From positions 13,247,925 through 13,311,924 of the forward strand of contig OX235266.1 of NCBI GenBank assembly GCA_944472135.2: a stretch of 64,000 bases of DNA, written 5' to 3'. The translations under genes were made by a program, and so were the position numbers. This DNA is from Trichobilharzia regenti (Eukaryota > Platyhelminthes > Trematoda > Strigeidida > Schistosomatidae). Below the pieces are notes generated by a model that was not told the DNA's origin, searched no databases, and worked only from the letters and a program-made list of their open reading frames with translations. Shown here in pieces: positions 34,534 through 45,389 of the stretch. The first letter of the stretch is position 1, and each line of letters opens with the position of its first letter.

Positions 34534-35484
34534 TTAATAAAGGTCTGCAGCCTTTTGGAAATATTCTTTGTGACCCACCCGCCAAGTTTCTGATCCGTAT
34601 AGAAGAACTGACTTTACGTTTGTATTGAAAATCCGAATTTTGTTGGTGATGCTGAGTGACGAAGATTTCCAGATTGATTTCAGATTGATGAATGTTTTTC
34701 TCGCCCCCACCCGATTCTCGATTTGACATCCTCGTCCGCTCCTCCTGTAGTTGAGACAATGCTCCCTAGATAAGTGAATGAAGTAACCTCTTTCAAATCC
34801 CTCCCGTTGATGGTGATTGACGTTGGATGTTGTTGCTGTTGTTGGTTGATTATTTTCATAACCTCCGTCTTGTCTATGTTCACCTGGAGTCTCTGTCTTC
34901 TTACCTGCTTCTTCGACCAGTTTGTCGGTTTTCGCTTGTAAGTCTTCGATTGTGTGTGACATCAAACGCAAATCATCCAGTGCGAAATCCAGGTCTTCTA
35001 GGTTCTTCACGTCGGTCCAGGATATTCCTGTCTTCTCGTTTCCCACAGTCTGACGCATAATCCAGTCCACCACAATTAGGAATATCATTGGTGATAGTAA
35101 GCACCCTTGTCTGACTCCTGTGTTTACTCCAAACGCCTCGCTGAGTTTTCCGTTGTGGATCACTTGGCAGGTGCCGTTGTCGTACAGCTGTTGAATAAGG
35201 TTGATGAATATTTGGGGTACGCCATAGTACTCGAGTAATTTCCAAATTACTTCACGGTCAACGCTGTCGAAGGCCTTCTCAAAGTCTATAAAGTTGAGGT
35301 AGAGGTTTGATTGCCATTCCATGCTTTGTTCTGTGATGATGATGCGTAGAGTTGCAATTTGGTCAGTACATGATTTGCCTTTCCTGAATCCAGCTTGTTC
35401 TGGTCGGAGTTCTGTCTCCAGTGCGTCCTTTAATCTCTCCAGGATGATGCGACTCAGGATTTTACTTGGCGTCGATAGGAGCAT
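34534..35484 (-). pseudogene. RTE reverse transcriptase (frameshifted)
   Basis: The 316-codon frame shows the RT blocks in order: SKILSRIILERL, LRPEQAGFRKGKSCTDQ, LYLNFIDFEKAFDSVD, QQLYDNGTCQVIHNGKL, GVRQGCLLSPMIFLIVVDW, and then LDFALDDLRLMSH. In the last, the catalytic FADD has an extra residue between A and D. Frame is lost near 34900 and continues in 34680-34883 (INIDKTE-like NIDKTEVMK, YLGSIVSTTGG). RTE RT makes cDNA by target-primed reverse transcription. Confidence 0.9.
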
Positions 35485-35640
35485 GATTCCTCGCCAGTTC
35501 TTGCAGAGTGAGGCCTAAGTCGCCCTTCTTTGGTAGTTTCACGAGGTAACCTTTCCTCCAGTCAGTAGGCACCTTTCCCTCCTTCCAGACCTTTTGCAAT
35601 AATGGAGTCAGCATGTCTGCTGTAGTCTCTGGGTCTGCTT

Positions 35641-36213
35641 TCAGTGCTTCAGGGGTATTCCATCTGGTCCGGCTGCTTTTCCAGCTTTCAGAAGTTTGAT
35701 TGCGTTCAAGACTTCAGCTCTCGTTGGAGGATTGGTGTCAACTTGCAGTTGTGTGTGCGCTGTTGTTGGTATTTCTGGACGGGTTGCAGGTGATGGTCGG
35801 TTCAAGAGTCCTTTGAAGTGATCCGCCCATTGTTTAATCTGTTTTTCTTCCTTGGTAATGGGCTTCCCTTGGCTGTCTTTTATAGGTTTCGCTTGTGTTG
35901 ATCTCTTCCCGGATAGAGATTTGGTTATCTGATATAGTGTCCTCAGGTCCCTTTTGCCTGCTGCCTTTTCAGCTTCAGTAGCTAGATTGTCGTAGAATCG
36001 TCTTTTGTCCTTCCTAGCACTTTTCTTCACTTCTTTGTCCAATGCTTTGTAAGTTGAGCTCATCGTCTCCTTCTCCTGTCCGTCCTTGCATTGAATCATT
36101 TTCTCTTTCACCATTCTCCTCTCTTCTATTAATTTCCAAGTGTCCGTTGAGAGCCATTCCTTGTCTTGTCTCTTCTTTCTTCCTAGAACCGTTGAACACG
36201 TTCTTCCACGCAT
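35641..36213 (-). pseudogene. RTE endonuclease-RT linker (frameshifted)
   Basis: 190 codons rich in Lys and Glu: RKKRQDKEWLS, RRFYDNLATEAEKAAGKRDL, KPIKDSQGKPITKEEKQIK, HFKGLLNRPSPA, and LLKAGKAAGPDGIP, which is the conserved start of the RT region. It is joined to the endonuclease by a frameshift near 36195 and to the RT by another near 35650. Confidence 0.88.
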
Positions 36214-37166
36214 GATTCTTCAGTGCTGTCGCGTAGTGTTTCCTGCTTTGCTCTGACAGTTGCAGTGAAGGTGTCTTTTTTTGTTGTGTCCTTCAGTAAT
36301 CGAGTGTTGAACTTGCATTGTGGCCTATCCCCAGCTATCCTCGAAGCTTTTAGTTTCACCTTGAAAGTCCCTTCTACTAGATAGTGGTCTGAACCCACAT
36401 CTGCTCCTCTCCTTGACCTTGTGTCCAGTAGGCTCCGTCTCCACTTTCTTGAAATTGAGATGAAGTCTATTTGGTTCTTGGTGTTTCCATCTGGTGAAAT
36501 CCATGTCGTCTTGTGTATATCCTTGTGTTTGAACACACTACCACCAATCACCAAATCATTGAAGGTGCAGAAGTCTGAGAAGAGTTCACCATTGTCGTTC
36601 ATTTCACCGAGGGCCTCACGACCCATGGTGAGTTCTCTTCCTGTGTTGTCTCGTCCCAGCTTCGAATTCATGTCGCCCATCAGGATTTTGATATCACCAT
36701 TTGGGACGTTGTCCATTATTGCTTGTAGTTGTCTGTAGAAATCCTCTTTCTTCTCTTGTTCTGAGACGTTTGTAGGCGCATAGCATTGAATGACTGTAAC
36801 TTTCCTTCCTTTTGAGTTGAACCTGGCTGTCATTATCCTAGAGGAGATTGGTTCCCACTGCATGAGAGCTTTGGCTGCTGTTGGTGACGTCATGATGGCC
36901 ATTCCCTCGGTGTGCTCATGGTTGTCCTCTAGGTGGCCGGAATAGTTTACTGTCTCTCCAGTAGGTAGTTGGCACCTTCCAGTTCCGTTCCATCTGCTCT
37001 CGCAGATTCCCAACACTTCTATTCTGTACCTTCTCATTTCAGCGGCTATCTGGGCAGCCTTTCCAGTTTCGTACATTGTGCGAACATTCCAGGTACCCAT
37101 CCTTGCTTTTGCTTTCATCGAAAGAAGGCACATCGGCTGACTGGCTTCCCGAAGGCTAGCTTTCAC
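36183..37166 (-). pseudogene. RTE apurinic/apyrimidinic-type endonuclease domain (frame intact)
   Basis: 327 codons with all hallmark blocks: MGTWNVRTM, GICESRWNGTG (catalytic Glu), VIQCYAPTN, ILMGDMNSKLG (Asp and Asn), TTWISPDGNTKNQIDFI, and RRGADVGSDHYLV (catalytic SDH). It nicks target DNA to prime reverse transcription. The domain itself looks complete; the protein is broken only after it. Confidence 0.92.
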
Positions 37167-37393
37167 CAGCCTGCGTCATTTCACTTCCCCGATTCCAGAG
37201 AAAAGCAAGGCTATTGCTTATGTTTTTAGAATTTTTAATGTATTTATTCGTTGAAGTTTCTGTAGCGATTTGGTTGTTTTACGGGGGTGGAGTTGCTAGC
37301 ACCACGCCCCAACCCTCCCTCTTTACCCGGGCTTGGGACCGGCGAGAAAACTAGTAAGCTAGTAGCCTAGCAAGCTATTATCTGGCAAGGTTA

Positions 37394-37433
37394 CTGCGAA
37401 GATAGGCAAGATAATATTCAGATAGCAGTGCAT
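37394..37433 (-). pseudogene. MEG-b exon 1, first part (start codon and signal peptide front)
   Basis: Minus strand ATG at 37433 encodes MHCYLNIILPIFA, then meets the RTE. 40 nt here plus 39 nt at 34153-34115 make 79 nt, the exact length of the other two MEG first exons. The upstream 500 bp match MEG-c's 5' flank. Confidence 0.88.
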
Positions 37434-38015
37434 AGTTGTTGAATGAAGTAAATTTTATCAACAACACGTCCTATTTATTCACCTTTTGTCCAATAATTAA
37501 TTTCGAGTGGCAGGATTGTCAATTAAAACCGATTGTAATTCCAACTGCGTTGTTCACATGATTTATTCTATTCACTTATCAATTTTGTGTAACAGTAATT
37601 TGCTGCATGATTCACAATCATCACATGAGTAAGTCACTATCTGCATTATACACCACGCATAAGTTGAATTACGAACGAAATTAAAACTAGTATAGCTTGC
37701 TGTGTATATTTGCCAATTTAGAGTGCAGTGTACACTACTTTTGCGAATAAGTAGTATAGGGCGTGATTTCGAAATAAGTGAAATGACTGAAACAGTGAAT
37801 TTTCAAGAGTTGGTTTGTAAGGTCGAAACCGGTTTATACGAATTGATATCAGTTAGAGAACCATTGGAAATCCATGAGGGATTACTGAACAGCTGTTACA
37901 TTCTAGTTTGGATAATCGTCGGAAGTACGCACCCACAATCAGGGTTCGAATTCAGGACCTTCTGGATACAAGGCAAGCTCGTATACCATTCAGCCACTGG
38001 AACGTGACTCCACGG
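37434..38015 (-). repeat. Inverted duplicate of the MEG-c 5' flank, containing SINE B (B3)
   Basis: Reverse complement aligns with 51995-52569: shared tgcgtggtgtata, aaaggtgaataaatagga and tgtgtatatttgcca/ttgccagcatg blocks. The SINE B at about 37840-38015 (B-box ggttcgaattc, tRNA-like head to the right) is in both copies. It therefore predates the inversion-duplication. Its hammerhead core is decayed. Confidence 0.8.
37470..37479 (-). promoter_or_regulatory. TATA-like box of MEG-b
   Basis: Minus strand AATAAATAGG, 46 bp before the ATG at 37433; same sequence and spacing as MEG-c. Confidence 0.6.
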
Positions 38016-38214
38016 CCCATGAAGCATTATCATAATGAATCTAACGTTACTCTTATAATATTTTTTGTGGTTAGAACCTGTTTCGTCATGTACTGTAGTT
38101 AGATATAATACCTTCGACATCCTAAAGCTCACGATCAATCTCTTTTAGAATATACTGAGTTGAAACGCTCGTCCTGCTTTCCTACTTATCACTCAGAAAT
38201 ATCCTCAAGGGCCA
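38016..38214. other. Non-coding stretch
   Basis: Nothing recognised. Confidence 0.4.
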
Positions 38215-38402
38215 TTGGATCAGGTCCGAGTGGTCTACAACCTCGCTTTGCAATCAGAAGGTCCTAGGTTGGAATCCCTGTGATGTGAGTGCATACTGAT
38301 TTATAGTCCCAAACTAGGCCAACGAAATAGCTGTCCAGTACTCTCAGCTGCTTTTCCAATGTTTCTCTAACTGACATTAGCTCATAATGAAATCCTTTAT
38401 AC
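38215..38402 (+). repeat. SINE B copy (B4)
   Basis: tRNA-like head (gtccgagtggtctac as A box, ggttggaatccc as B box), then the decayed hammerhead zone (gtcccaaactaggccaacgaaatagctgtcc) and the tail ttttccaatgtttctctaac. The core box has lost CTGAAGA. Confidence 0.75.
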
Positions 38403-38679
38403 AATCAAATCCCTGCAAAACCAATATATGTCAAAACCAAGTTCACTTTTAACGGTTTGAAAATATTTGGGCATTGAGTAAATGATAATCATTATAATAG
38501 AAGTTTTGTATTTCCCAAAAAATGAAAAACAAAACGATATTGCTGCCTTTACTGACTTCTCGCTATTCGACGTCAATAGTATAATTATCATTAACTTTGT
38601 TATTTGGTTTAGTGATATTGTGACTTTCAATATACCCTTTAACTTGACCTGAGTCTAGATTCCACCTCTTAAATCTTTG

Positions 38680-38728
<49 letters not shown>
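38680..38728. repeat. (TA)n microsatellite
   Basis: About 24 TA dinucleotides without interruption, between ttgt and gctgag. A run of this length is likely to vary between individuals. Confidence 0.95.
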
Positions 38729-38731
<3 letters not shown>

Positions 38732-38884
38732 TGAGATTTTGGAAATTCTGGTTTAATAATAATATGATGAAGCTATTAGCATTAAATAATTTAACATCAA
38801 TAAAAAAAATATCGCCTTGTTTATCACTCATTCAACGTGAAATACAAAACACAATGATTATAAACAATAGGAGTTATTAAGAAG

Positions 38885-40105
38885 ACAATTGCAGCGAAAA
38901 AAATTGCTTTTCGACGAAGTTATCATCTAGGCTGTACATTCGTGTATTTATATCAAATGGATGGGAAAGTTCCAGAATAATTTCCGGTTAAGGGTCAAAT
39001 TAATAAAAATTACAATTAGGAATTAGAATGCCATAATAAACAGGGGGACGGATTAAACCAACAAAGTAGCATCATAATAACTAAGACGATTGACATTGTG
39101 CAACTAGGGGTTGGAAATGTAGAAACAACAAAAATAGACAGAATGTTTGGATAAAAACTAATGTGATGAATAATTGTTTGTGCAATCAGGGATTAAATGT
39201 GTAGAAATAGTAAAATGACAAAATAAACACGAAGTTCCGGTATGAAAATATGGTAGTGTAAATAGGAATTAAGAAAAACTTAAAATAACATGAATAAACA
39301 GGAAGTTTAGATAAGAAAGGCGATGGGATGGTCATTACTAAAAAATTGCCTGTTTATGATGCCCATGGCAGGGACAGGGGTGGAACGCATTTCTTTTGTA
39401 TACAGAGTGTGGGTTTGAGCTTTTGGATGGCTAGCGCGTCGGCTATGCCCAGATGTCTTGATTTCACTCCCTTTGATAGGTTTGATTGAATCGTGTATAT
39501 AACTTTGAAGGACTTTCCGAAAGGCGCTGAATGTCCTGAATTAACCAGATGTTCTGTCACTGAACTGTATGCACGCTTTTGGTCTCCTTCTACTAACCAG
39601 GCTGCGTAGTAATCACGAGCGCGTTTTTCAAGTCGGCGCATGTAACGGCCAATGTACTCAGCTCCACAAGAGCAAGTAAACTGGTACATGTACGTTGAGG
39701 TGGCCCAATGCGACAGCTTGCCTTTCGCGTTCTGACTGAACAGTTTCTTGCAGGAAAACATCAGTCGTAGGCTCGCGGTGAAGTTTTGTTTTCCTCAGCG
39801 ATTTGGAGAGGCGTTAACGAAGGATTTCTTCTTCAATATCACCTCTAAATTCTATATTAAGCAGAAGCATTTTCTTTGGAACGGATTGGACTTGTTCGGA
39901 AGTCTTCTTAGATTTGAGATTCTTGTCTTTCGACCTGGGCGGGAATCTGTTTTCCATCCGGGTGTTTCATTTTCACTTTAGCATTTTTACGAAGATATAT
40001 TTCAGTCAGTCACTTCCCATGTTCCTCATGAATTCGCTTCGACGTGTAATGGAGCCTATAAAGACTATTTCTGGCTATTCTCGATTAACTTGTAAAAGGA
40101 GTAGG
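38885..40105 (-). mobile_element. PLE, 3' half (GIY-YIG intact)
   Basis: The minus ORF 39354-39761 holds MYQFTCSCGAEYIGRYMRRL and the complete C-terminal end, differing from the copy at 32113-32448 by about one residue. Further upstream (39765-40105) the RT-to-GIY-YIG connector survives in broken frames. The 3' UTR and terminal repeat end at 38885 with the hammerhead-like gcttttcgacgaag region. It is 5'-truncated. Confidence 0.87.
38890..38945 (-). ncRNA. Hammerhead-like motif in PLE terminal repeat
   Basis: Minus strand: GTACAGC, CTAGATGA, ACTTCGTC hairpin, GAAA, then an A/T-rich stem III and CGCTGC. It is close to the CTGATGA...GAAA order with one extra base in the first box. The copies at 24240-24290 and 32865-32905 share the layout. 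Confidence 0.45.
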
Positions 40106-41599
40106 ATCGTTGGTGTATAAAAAAAGAACTTATAATAGCATTCTCTATCAAATACTTTTTCAAATTATCAAACTATTATTGGTAATACTGTTAGTAATAA
40201 TCCTTCAGCTCACGTAACTTATGTCAAAAATCACGAAAAAAATTACCAGTGTAATGGTATACACGTATCTCTGTGCTAATTTAGAAGCTAAAAATACAGT
40301 ATCAAAGCTGAAACTTATGTACAATGTGTGTCCCGTAATTCAGCTCGAAGAAGGAAATCATATACGAATAAGGTTCATGAAACTTAAAAATGTTACATCT
40401 CATAAGTGAAACTTACCGCGTTCGATTGGGATTAATCAAGTCGATTGATTTCAGCTTAGGTATAGTAATAAGAAAGATAATACTTGTATACGCAGTTCGA
40501 TCAAGCTGAAGCAAAAACTGAGAGTTTTTGAGAAGTCAATGGTAGCTAAGACGATCCTGAAAGGTGCAGTTAAATAGGTTGATGGGGAAATTCGAATTAT
40601 CGATAGTTACCGAGGTAGTTCTGAACAGATCTGTTTAAATTCACTCCGGGGTTTCCACCTAAATATTACATAATGTAATACAGTTACTATTATAACTCAT
40701 AGCAATGATTATTATGCACCTCTTTGGTAAAGAAAGTAATCCAGAAAATGGATCGATTTGACACAAAAGATACAGAGAAACACAAATCTATGCGAAGAAA
40801 ACATCAGATCGTATCACTTGAAGGTGTATTCATTGCACCTCTTTGGGATGTTAACTCAAGTTGTTAATATATTGGTAGTCGCGAATAAGTGATAATTACA
40901 AATGTGACTGCTTGGAAGAAGAGCTCGTATTCTTCTTCTTTAAGGATCGTTTCCACGCACCATGATGCTTTTTTCTTAAGGCTATTAAACACTCTTAAAT
41001 TAATTTGAACAAAGCAAGAACTAGAGTTTTAGCAGAATAATGTGGTACCATAATTTATTTCGTTGAATTCTCATCAGCTGCTTACAGCCTAAATAAATTA
41101 TGAGGTTTATGTACAGACATGTTTGAACATACTTGCAAATTTTACATGTTGTCAGTTGACAGAAATTTCACAATTTGTAAACAGTGCTCAGAAGATTGCG
41201 CTTATATAGTTTTCACACAGGCAGTTCAAGTTAAAACAAAATAAATGTATGCAGAAAATGGTAAAAGAGTTACGTAATAAAGATGAGATATGCGTTAGAT
41301 GCATAGTGACTAGTAAGTTAGGTAACAATGAACTGAGTTGAGCTCAAATCATAGAAACAAGAGACAAACAAAATTACAGATTATAAAAGGGAGGGTGAGG
41401 TTAAAGACAAAGATTACGTAATCAGATGAGAGAAAAAAAAGCATCCAGTTACCAAGGCAAGGAAAGACTAATAACTGCTTCTTTCTGAACACATAAATCT
41501 AGTTTCAAGCTTTTGATAGAAATCGCTTCAGCAGACTTAAGGAGAATTGAGCTCTTTTGACTAAGTGTTTTGAAACCAAAATCAAAATTTGAAAGCTAC
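40106..41599. other. Non-coding stretch, nothing recognised
   Basis: About 1.5 kb of AT-rich sequence. It should be part of the inverted array segment (41600-43960 matches 58265-58800 inverted), but I could not align this part by eye. No motif-bearing ORF. Confidence 0.4.
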
Positions 41600-41784
41600 A
41601 CATTTTGTGGGTCATATCGACTACAAATCAGGTCCATTGAAACAATTCTTAGAAGTATTGAACCATATACATCACCGAAGACTTTACTACCAGATGCGTG
41701 TAACAGCGACGTTCGTATGCAGGATACAATCTTGATGTTTGGTTCTGTCAGAACATTTCGGACGTTTATAGATGTTGTTTAATG

Positions 41785-41794
41785 CTGATTAGAC
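41785..41794. repeat. Target-site duplication of RTE (left)
   Basis: AGACAAGCTG just before the RTE; the same ten bases follow its tail at 43623-43632. Confidence 0.85.
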
Positions 41795-43622
41795 AAGCTG
41801 AAGCTGAGAAGGCAGCAGGCAAAATAGACCTGAAGACACTATATCAGATAACCAAATCTCTATCCGGGAACAGATCAACACAAGCGAAACCTATAAAAGA
41901 CAGCCAAAGGAACCCAATTACCAAGGAAGTAAAACAGATTAAACAATGGGCGGATCACTTCAAAGGACTCTTGAACCGACCACCACCTGCAACCCGTCCA
42001 AAAATACCAACAACAGCGCGCACACAACTGCAAGTTGACATCAATCCTCCAACGAGAGCTGAAGTCTTGAACGCAATCAAACTTCTGAAAGCTGGAAAAG
42101 CAGCCGGACCAGATGGAAACCTCTAACTGAAGCACTAAAAGCAGATCCAGAGACTACAGCAGACATGCTGACTCCATTATTGCAAAAGGTCTAGAAGGAG
42201 GGAAAGGTGCTTACTGACTGGAGGAAAGGTTACCTCGTGGAACTACCAAAGAAGACCGACTTAGCTCTCTGCAGGAACTGACGAGGAATCATGCTCCTGT
42301 CGACGCTAAGTAAAATCCTGAGTCGCATCATCCTGGAGAGATTAAAGGACGCACTGGAGACAGAACTCCGACCAGAACAAGCTGGATTCAGGAAAGGCAA
42401 ATCATGTACTGACCGAATTGCAACTCTACGCATCGTCATCACAGAAGAAATCATTGAATGGAAATCGAACCTCTACCTCAACTTTATAGACTTTGAGAAG
42501 GCCTTCGACAGCGTTGACCGCGAAGTAATTTGGAAACTAATCGAGTACTACAGCGTACTCCAAATATTCCTCAACCTTATTCAACAGCTGTACGACAATG
42601 GCACCTGCCAAGTGAACCACAATGGAAAACTTAGCGAGGCGTTTGGAGTAAACACAGAAGTCATACAAGGGTGCTTACTATCACAAATGATATTCCTAAT
42701 TGTAGTGAACTGGATTATGCGTCGTCAGACTGTGGGAAACGAGAAGACAGGAATATCCTGGACCGACGTGAAGAACCTAGAAGACCTGGATTTCGCGCGT
42801 GGATGATTTATGTTTGGTGTCACACATAATCGAAGACTTACAAGCGAAAACCGACAAACTGGTCGAAGAAGCAGGTAATGAAGACAGAACAGACTGCAGG
42901 TGAACATAGACAAGACGGAGGTTAGGAAAAGGATCAACCAACAACAGTAACAACATCCAACGCCAATCACCATCAACGGGAGGGATTTGAAAGAGGTTAC
43001 TTCATTCACTCACTTATCTAGGGAGCATTGTCTCAACTACAGGAGGAGCGGACGAGGATGTCAAATCGAGAATCGGGTGGGGGCGAGAAATACATTCATC
43101 AACCTGAAATCAATCTGGAAATTTTCGTCACTCAGCATCACCAACAAAATTCGGATTTTCAATACAAACGTAAAGTCAGTTCTTCTATACGGATCAGAAA
43201 CTTGGCGGGTGGGTCACAAAGAATATTTCCAATAGGCTGCAGACCTTTATTAACAACGGTCTTCGCTCTATACTGAAGATCAGATGGCCGGAAAGAATCA
43301 TCAACAACGAATCATGCGAACAAAGCAAGAACCAATCGCCAGCCAACAAATATGCAGGAGAAAGTGGAGATGGATCGGACACTCGCTGAGGAGACCACTG
43401 GGTGACATCGCGCGTCAAGCCCTCGAGTGGAACCCGAAAGTGAAGCGGCGTGTGAGACGTCAGTGCAAGGGTGACATGGAGGAGATCGTGTGAAGAGGAG
43501 TTGAAAGAATATGGATTAACATGGACTCAGGCGAAAAGTATAGCAGAAGACAGAAGAAAATGGAGACTTGCATTTGAAGCCCTATGTTCCACTAGGAACC
43601 CTAGGGAGCAATAGTGATAATA
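41795..43622 (+). mobile_element. 5'-truncated RTE retrotransposon (SR2/SR3-like)
   Basis: Starts within the linker (EAEKAAGKIDLKTLYQITKS) and runs through the RT (42291-42806: LRPEQAGFRKGKSCTDR, NFIDFEKAFDSVD, QGCLLSQMIF) to the C-terminal WRWIGHSLRRPLGD and GDMEEIV. It ends at the 3' UTR gttccactaggaaccctaggg and a short AATAA tail. The catalytic box near 42790-42808 is frameshifted (FAR-G then stop). There are several other frameshifts. It is bounded by 10-bp duplications. Confidence 0.93.
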
Positions 43623-43960
43623 AGACAAGCTGTACACTGTATATCGTGAGCGCACTAATGAAAACTAAATTTTGTTTGTCCTACGTTGATTCAGACTAAC
43701 GTTTTAGTGAACATCATATCTCGTTAATGAGTAATAATGACAAATACTCGACCAGAACCAAATTTATACGAAGCCCAGACTGTGAAAAAACTGGATTCGA
43801 GCCTTTCGTTTTCCGTTCATTCATGAATAAATCTTTCACAAGCCTATAAATATATAAGTGCCATTATGAGTGCTATCATTCCTGAGATCCTGATGTTTAT
43901 TCAAATTCACTAAGACTTTGCAAATCGCATGTGTGGAAAAAGATTCGAGTTTCGGTTAAC

Positions 43961-44379
43961 ATCAGTGTCAAGTCAGTCCGTATTTACTATGCCGTCCAGA
44001 TACTTATGCGTATGTCACTTAAGAGGATTTGAAGTCTGTTGTCTTCTAATGATACTGAACATTAGAATGCCTATCAGTAAGGATAAACACCACGAGACAG
44101 ACATGATAGGGATGAAGAACAACAAAACGGAAATATACTGAGGAAATGTTCAGGTGGTGTCATACGCCAGACATTCATGTGGTGCGTTGTATTTTCACAT
44201 GGAAAAGCTCATGTGACCAGAAAATATAGACTTGTGGACATTTATGAACTCATCTGACAGTAACCGCTTGGAAGCCAGCTCAACATTTTGTCCTGCGCAA
44301 AAAGCAAAGGATATTTAAAAATAATAATAATAACTGGGTGAATCGAACGCCTTATCAAAGATAATTGCCGATCGAAACG
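43961..44379. other. Non-coding stretch
   Basis: No gene recognised. 44316-44330 is an AATAATAATAATA tail, likely the end of a decayed RTE-derived repeat. Confidence 0.4.
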
Positions 44380-45255
44380 ATTATATCAGTAATTATATGA
44401 GGAACACCTCTGCGTTTCTGGTGATAAAGCACAATTCATCAATTAAATTATACATTTAAGCGAACCATAATGTGGTTCTCAATTAGATCTCATCAGGTTT
44501 AACTCTAACATACATAAGTTTACGAACAAAAATTCAAATATAATCCAATCATGTTGCTTTGTCTATAGGATAATACGATGGTGAATATAAATTCTGCAAT
44601 TAGACATAATACTTAATATCATCAAAAAGTTTGAGCACTGTGGATTAGATCAAATAAAGTATAATAGTATTATTGATAATAATATGTACGGATGAACTCT
44701 TACAAAAGGAATTTGAATATATTCACGATTCCTTGACGGAGATGGGCTATCCGAGTAGTTTCATAAAGAAACATATGAAACACCAGAGAGGAAACCTTTA
44801 TTTATTGAGTTACAAATTAATGGTGACTTATCTAGTGAGATTCTATTCCCAAGACTTTAAAGGAGTATACGTAGAATATTTTACGCAGCACACCTATGCT
44901 TGTCATTCTCTAGCCGACGAATGATTGGGACGAAAACGAAGGATAAGCTTGATAGTTTTGCCACATCTATGTGTATTTATCAATTCAACTGCACCTGCAG
45001 TGACAGTTATGTTGGGCGTACTTCTAGACAGTTTAGCAAACGTGTTGGTGAACATCTCCAATCGTGGTTCGGTAAAAGACAGATGAAAACAGTCCTTAGC
45101 TGGACTTGTCATATTTAAATGGTAGTGGTCATGTGGTGGAGAAAACGAGAGCTTTCAAAGTAATACATCGCATATCACTGAATCTTTCCAATAGACATCG
45201 TATTCTTCTACTGCACCCGCACAGTTGAGACGATTGGCATTCGAAATATTAAACC
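44380..45255 (+). mobile_element. Older PLE, left part (inverted terminal repeat plus C-terminal coding)
   Basis: 44430-44600 is the reverse complement of 49200-49385 (tctcaattagatctcatcagg), a flipped terminal repeat. 44690-45120 encodes PLE C-terminal sequence in broken frames. These include LQKEFEYIHDSLTEMGYPSS and SMCIYQFNCTCSDSYVGRTS, a GIY-YIG start with SRQFSKRVGEHL. A younger PLE dimer (45268-48892) interrupts it; its 3' UTR resumes at 48905. Confidence 0.78.
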
Positions 45256-45267
45256 TAAACTATACTC
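45256..45267. repeat. Target duplication of the palindromic PLE (left)
   Basis: TAAACTATACTC, repeated at 48893-48904. Confidence 0.75.
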
Positions 45268-45389
45268 GAAAAATACCCATTAATTCATCAGTAAAAACAC
45301 AGTTTTTGTTCAGCGAAGAAATTTCTTTTCAACGACTTCATTTTCAAGCTGTACAGTCGTATTTATATTACAGAAAAAGGTTATTAAGT

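Larger units (their letters stand above)
34165..37393 (-). mobile_element. Near full-length RTE retrotransposon (SR2/SR3-like) inserted in MEG-b exon 1
   Basis: About 3.2 kb, flanked by 11-bp duplications. In minus sense it holds a 5' UTR (37200-37393), APE endonuclease, linker, RT, the C-terminal WIGH region (about 34330-34420), and 3' UTR gttccactaggaacccaagg with an AATAATAAA tail at the left end. Frameshifts near 36195, 35650 and 34900 and an altered FADD box make it unable to encode an active protein. Copies 1-1312 and 41795-43622 are its closest relatives. Confidence 0.95.
41600..43960 (-). repeat. Inverted segmental duplicate of 58265-58800, split by an RTE
   Basis: 41600-41784 and 43623-43960 together match the reverse complement of 58265-58800. 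Shared runs include ttgaaacaattctta, ttgtttaatgctgattag and ctaaattttgtttgtcctacg. The uninterrupted version defines an empty site for the RTE at 41795-43622. Confidence 0.75.

Noticed and set aside
34191..35060. Forward-strand ORFs at 34191-34475 and 34827-35060
   Set aside because: Antisense to the RTE reverse transcriptase and its C-terminal region; no independent support.
36421..37229. Forward-strand ORFs of about 90-105 codons
   Set aside because: They are antisense shadows of the minus-strand RTE endonuclease.
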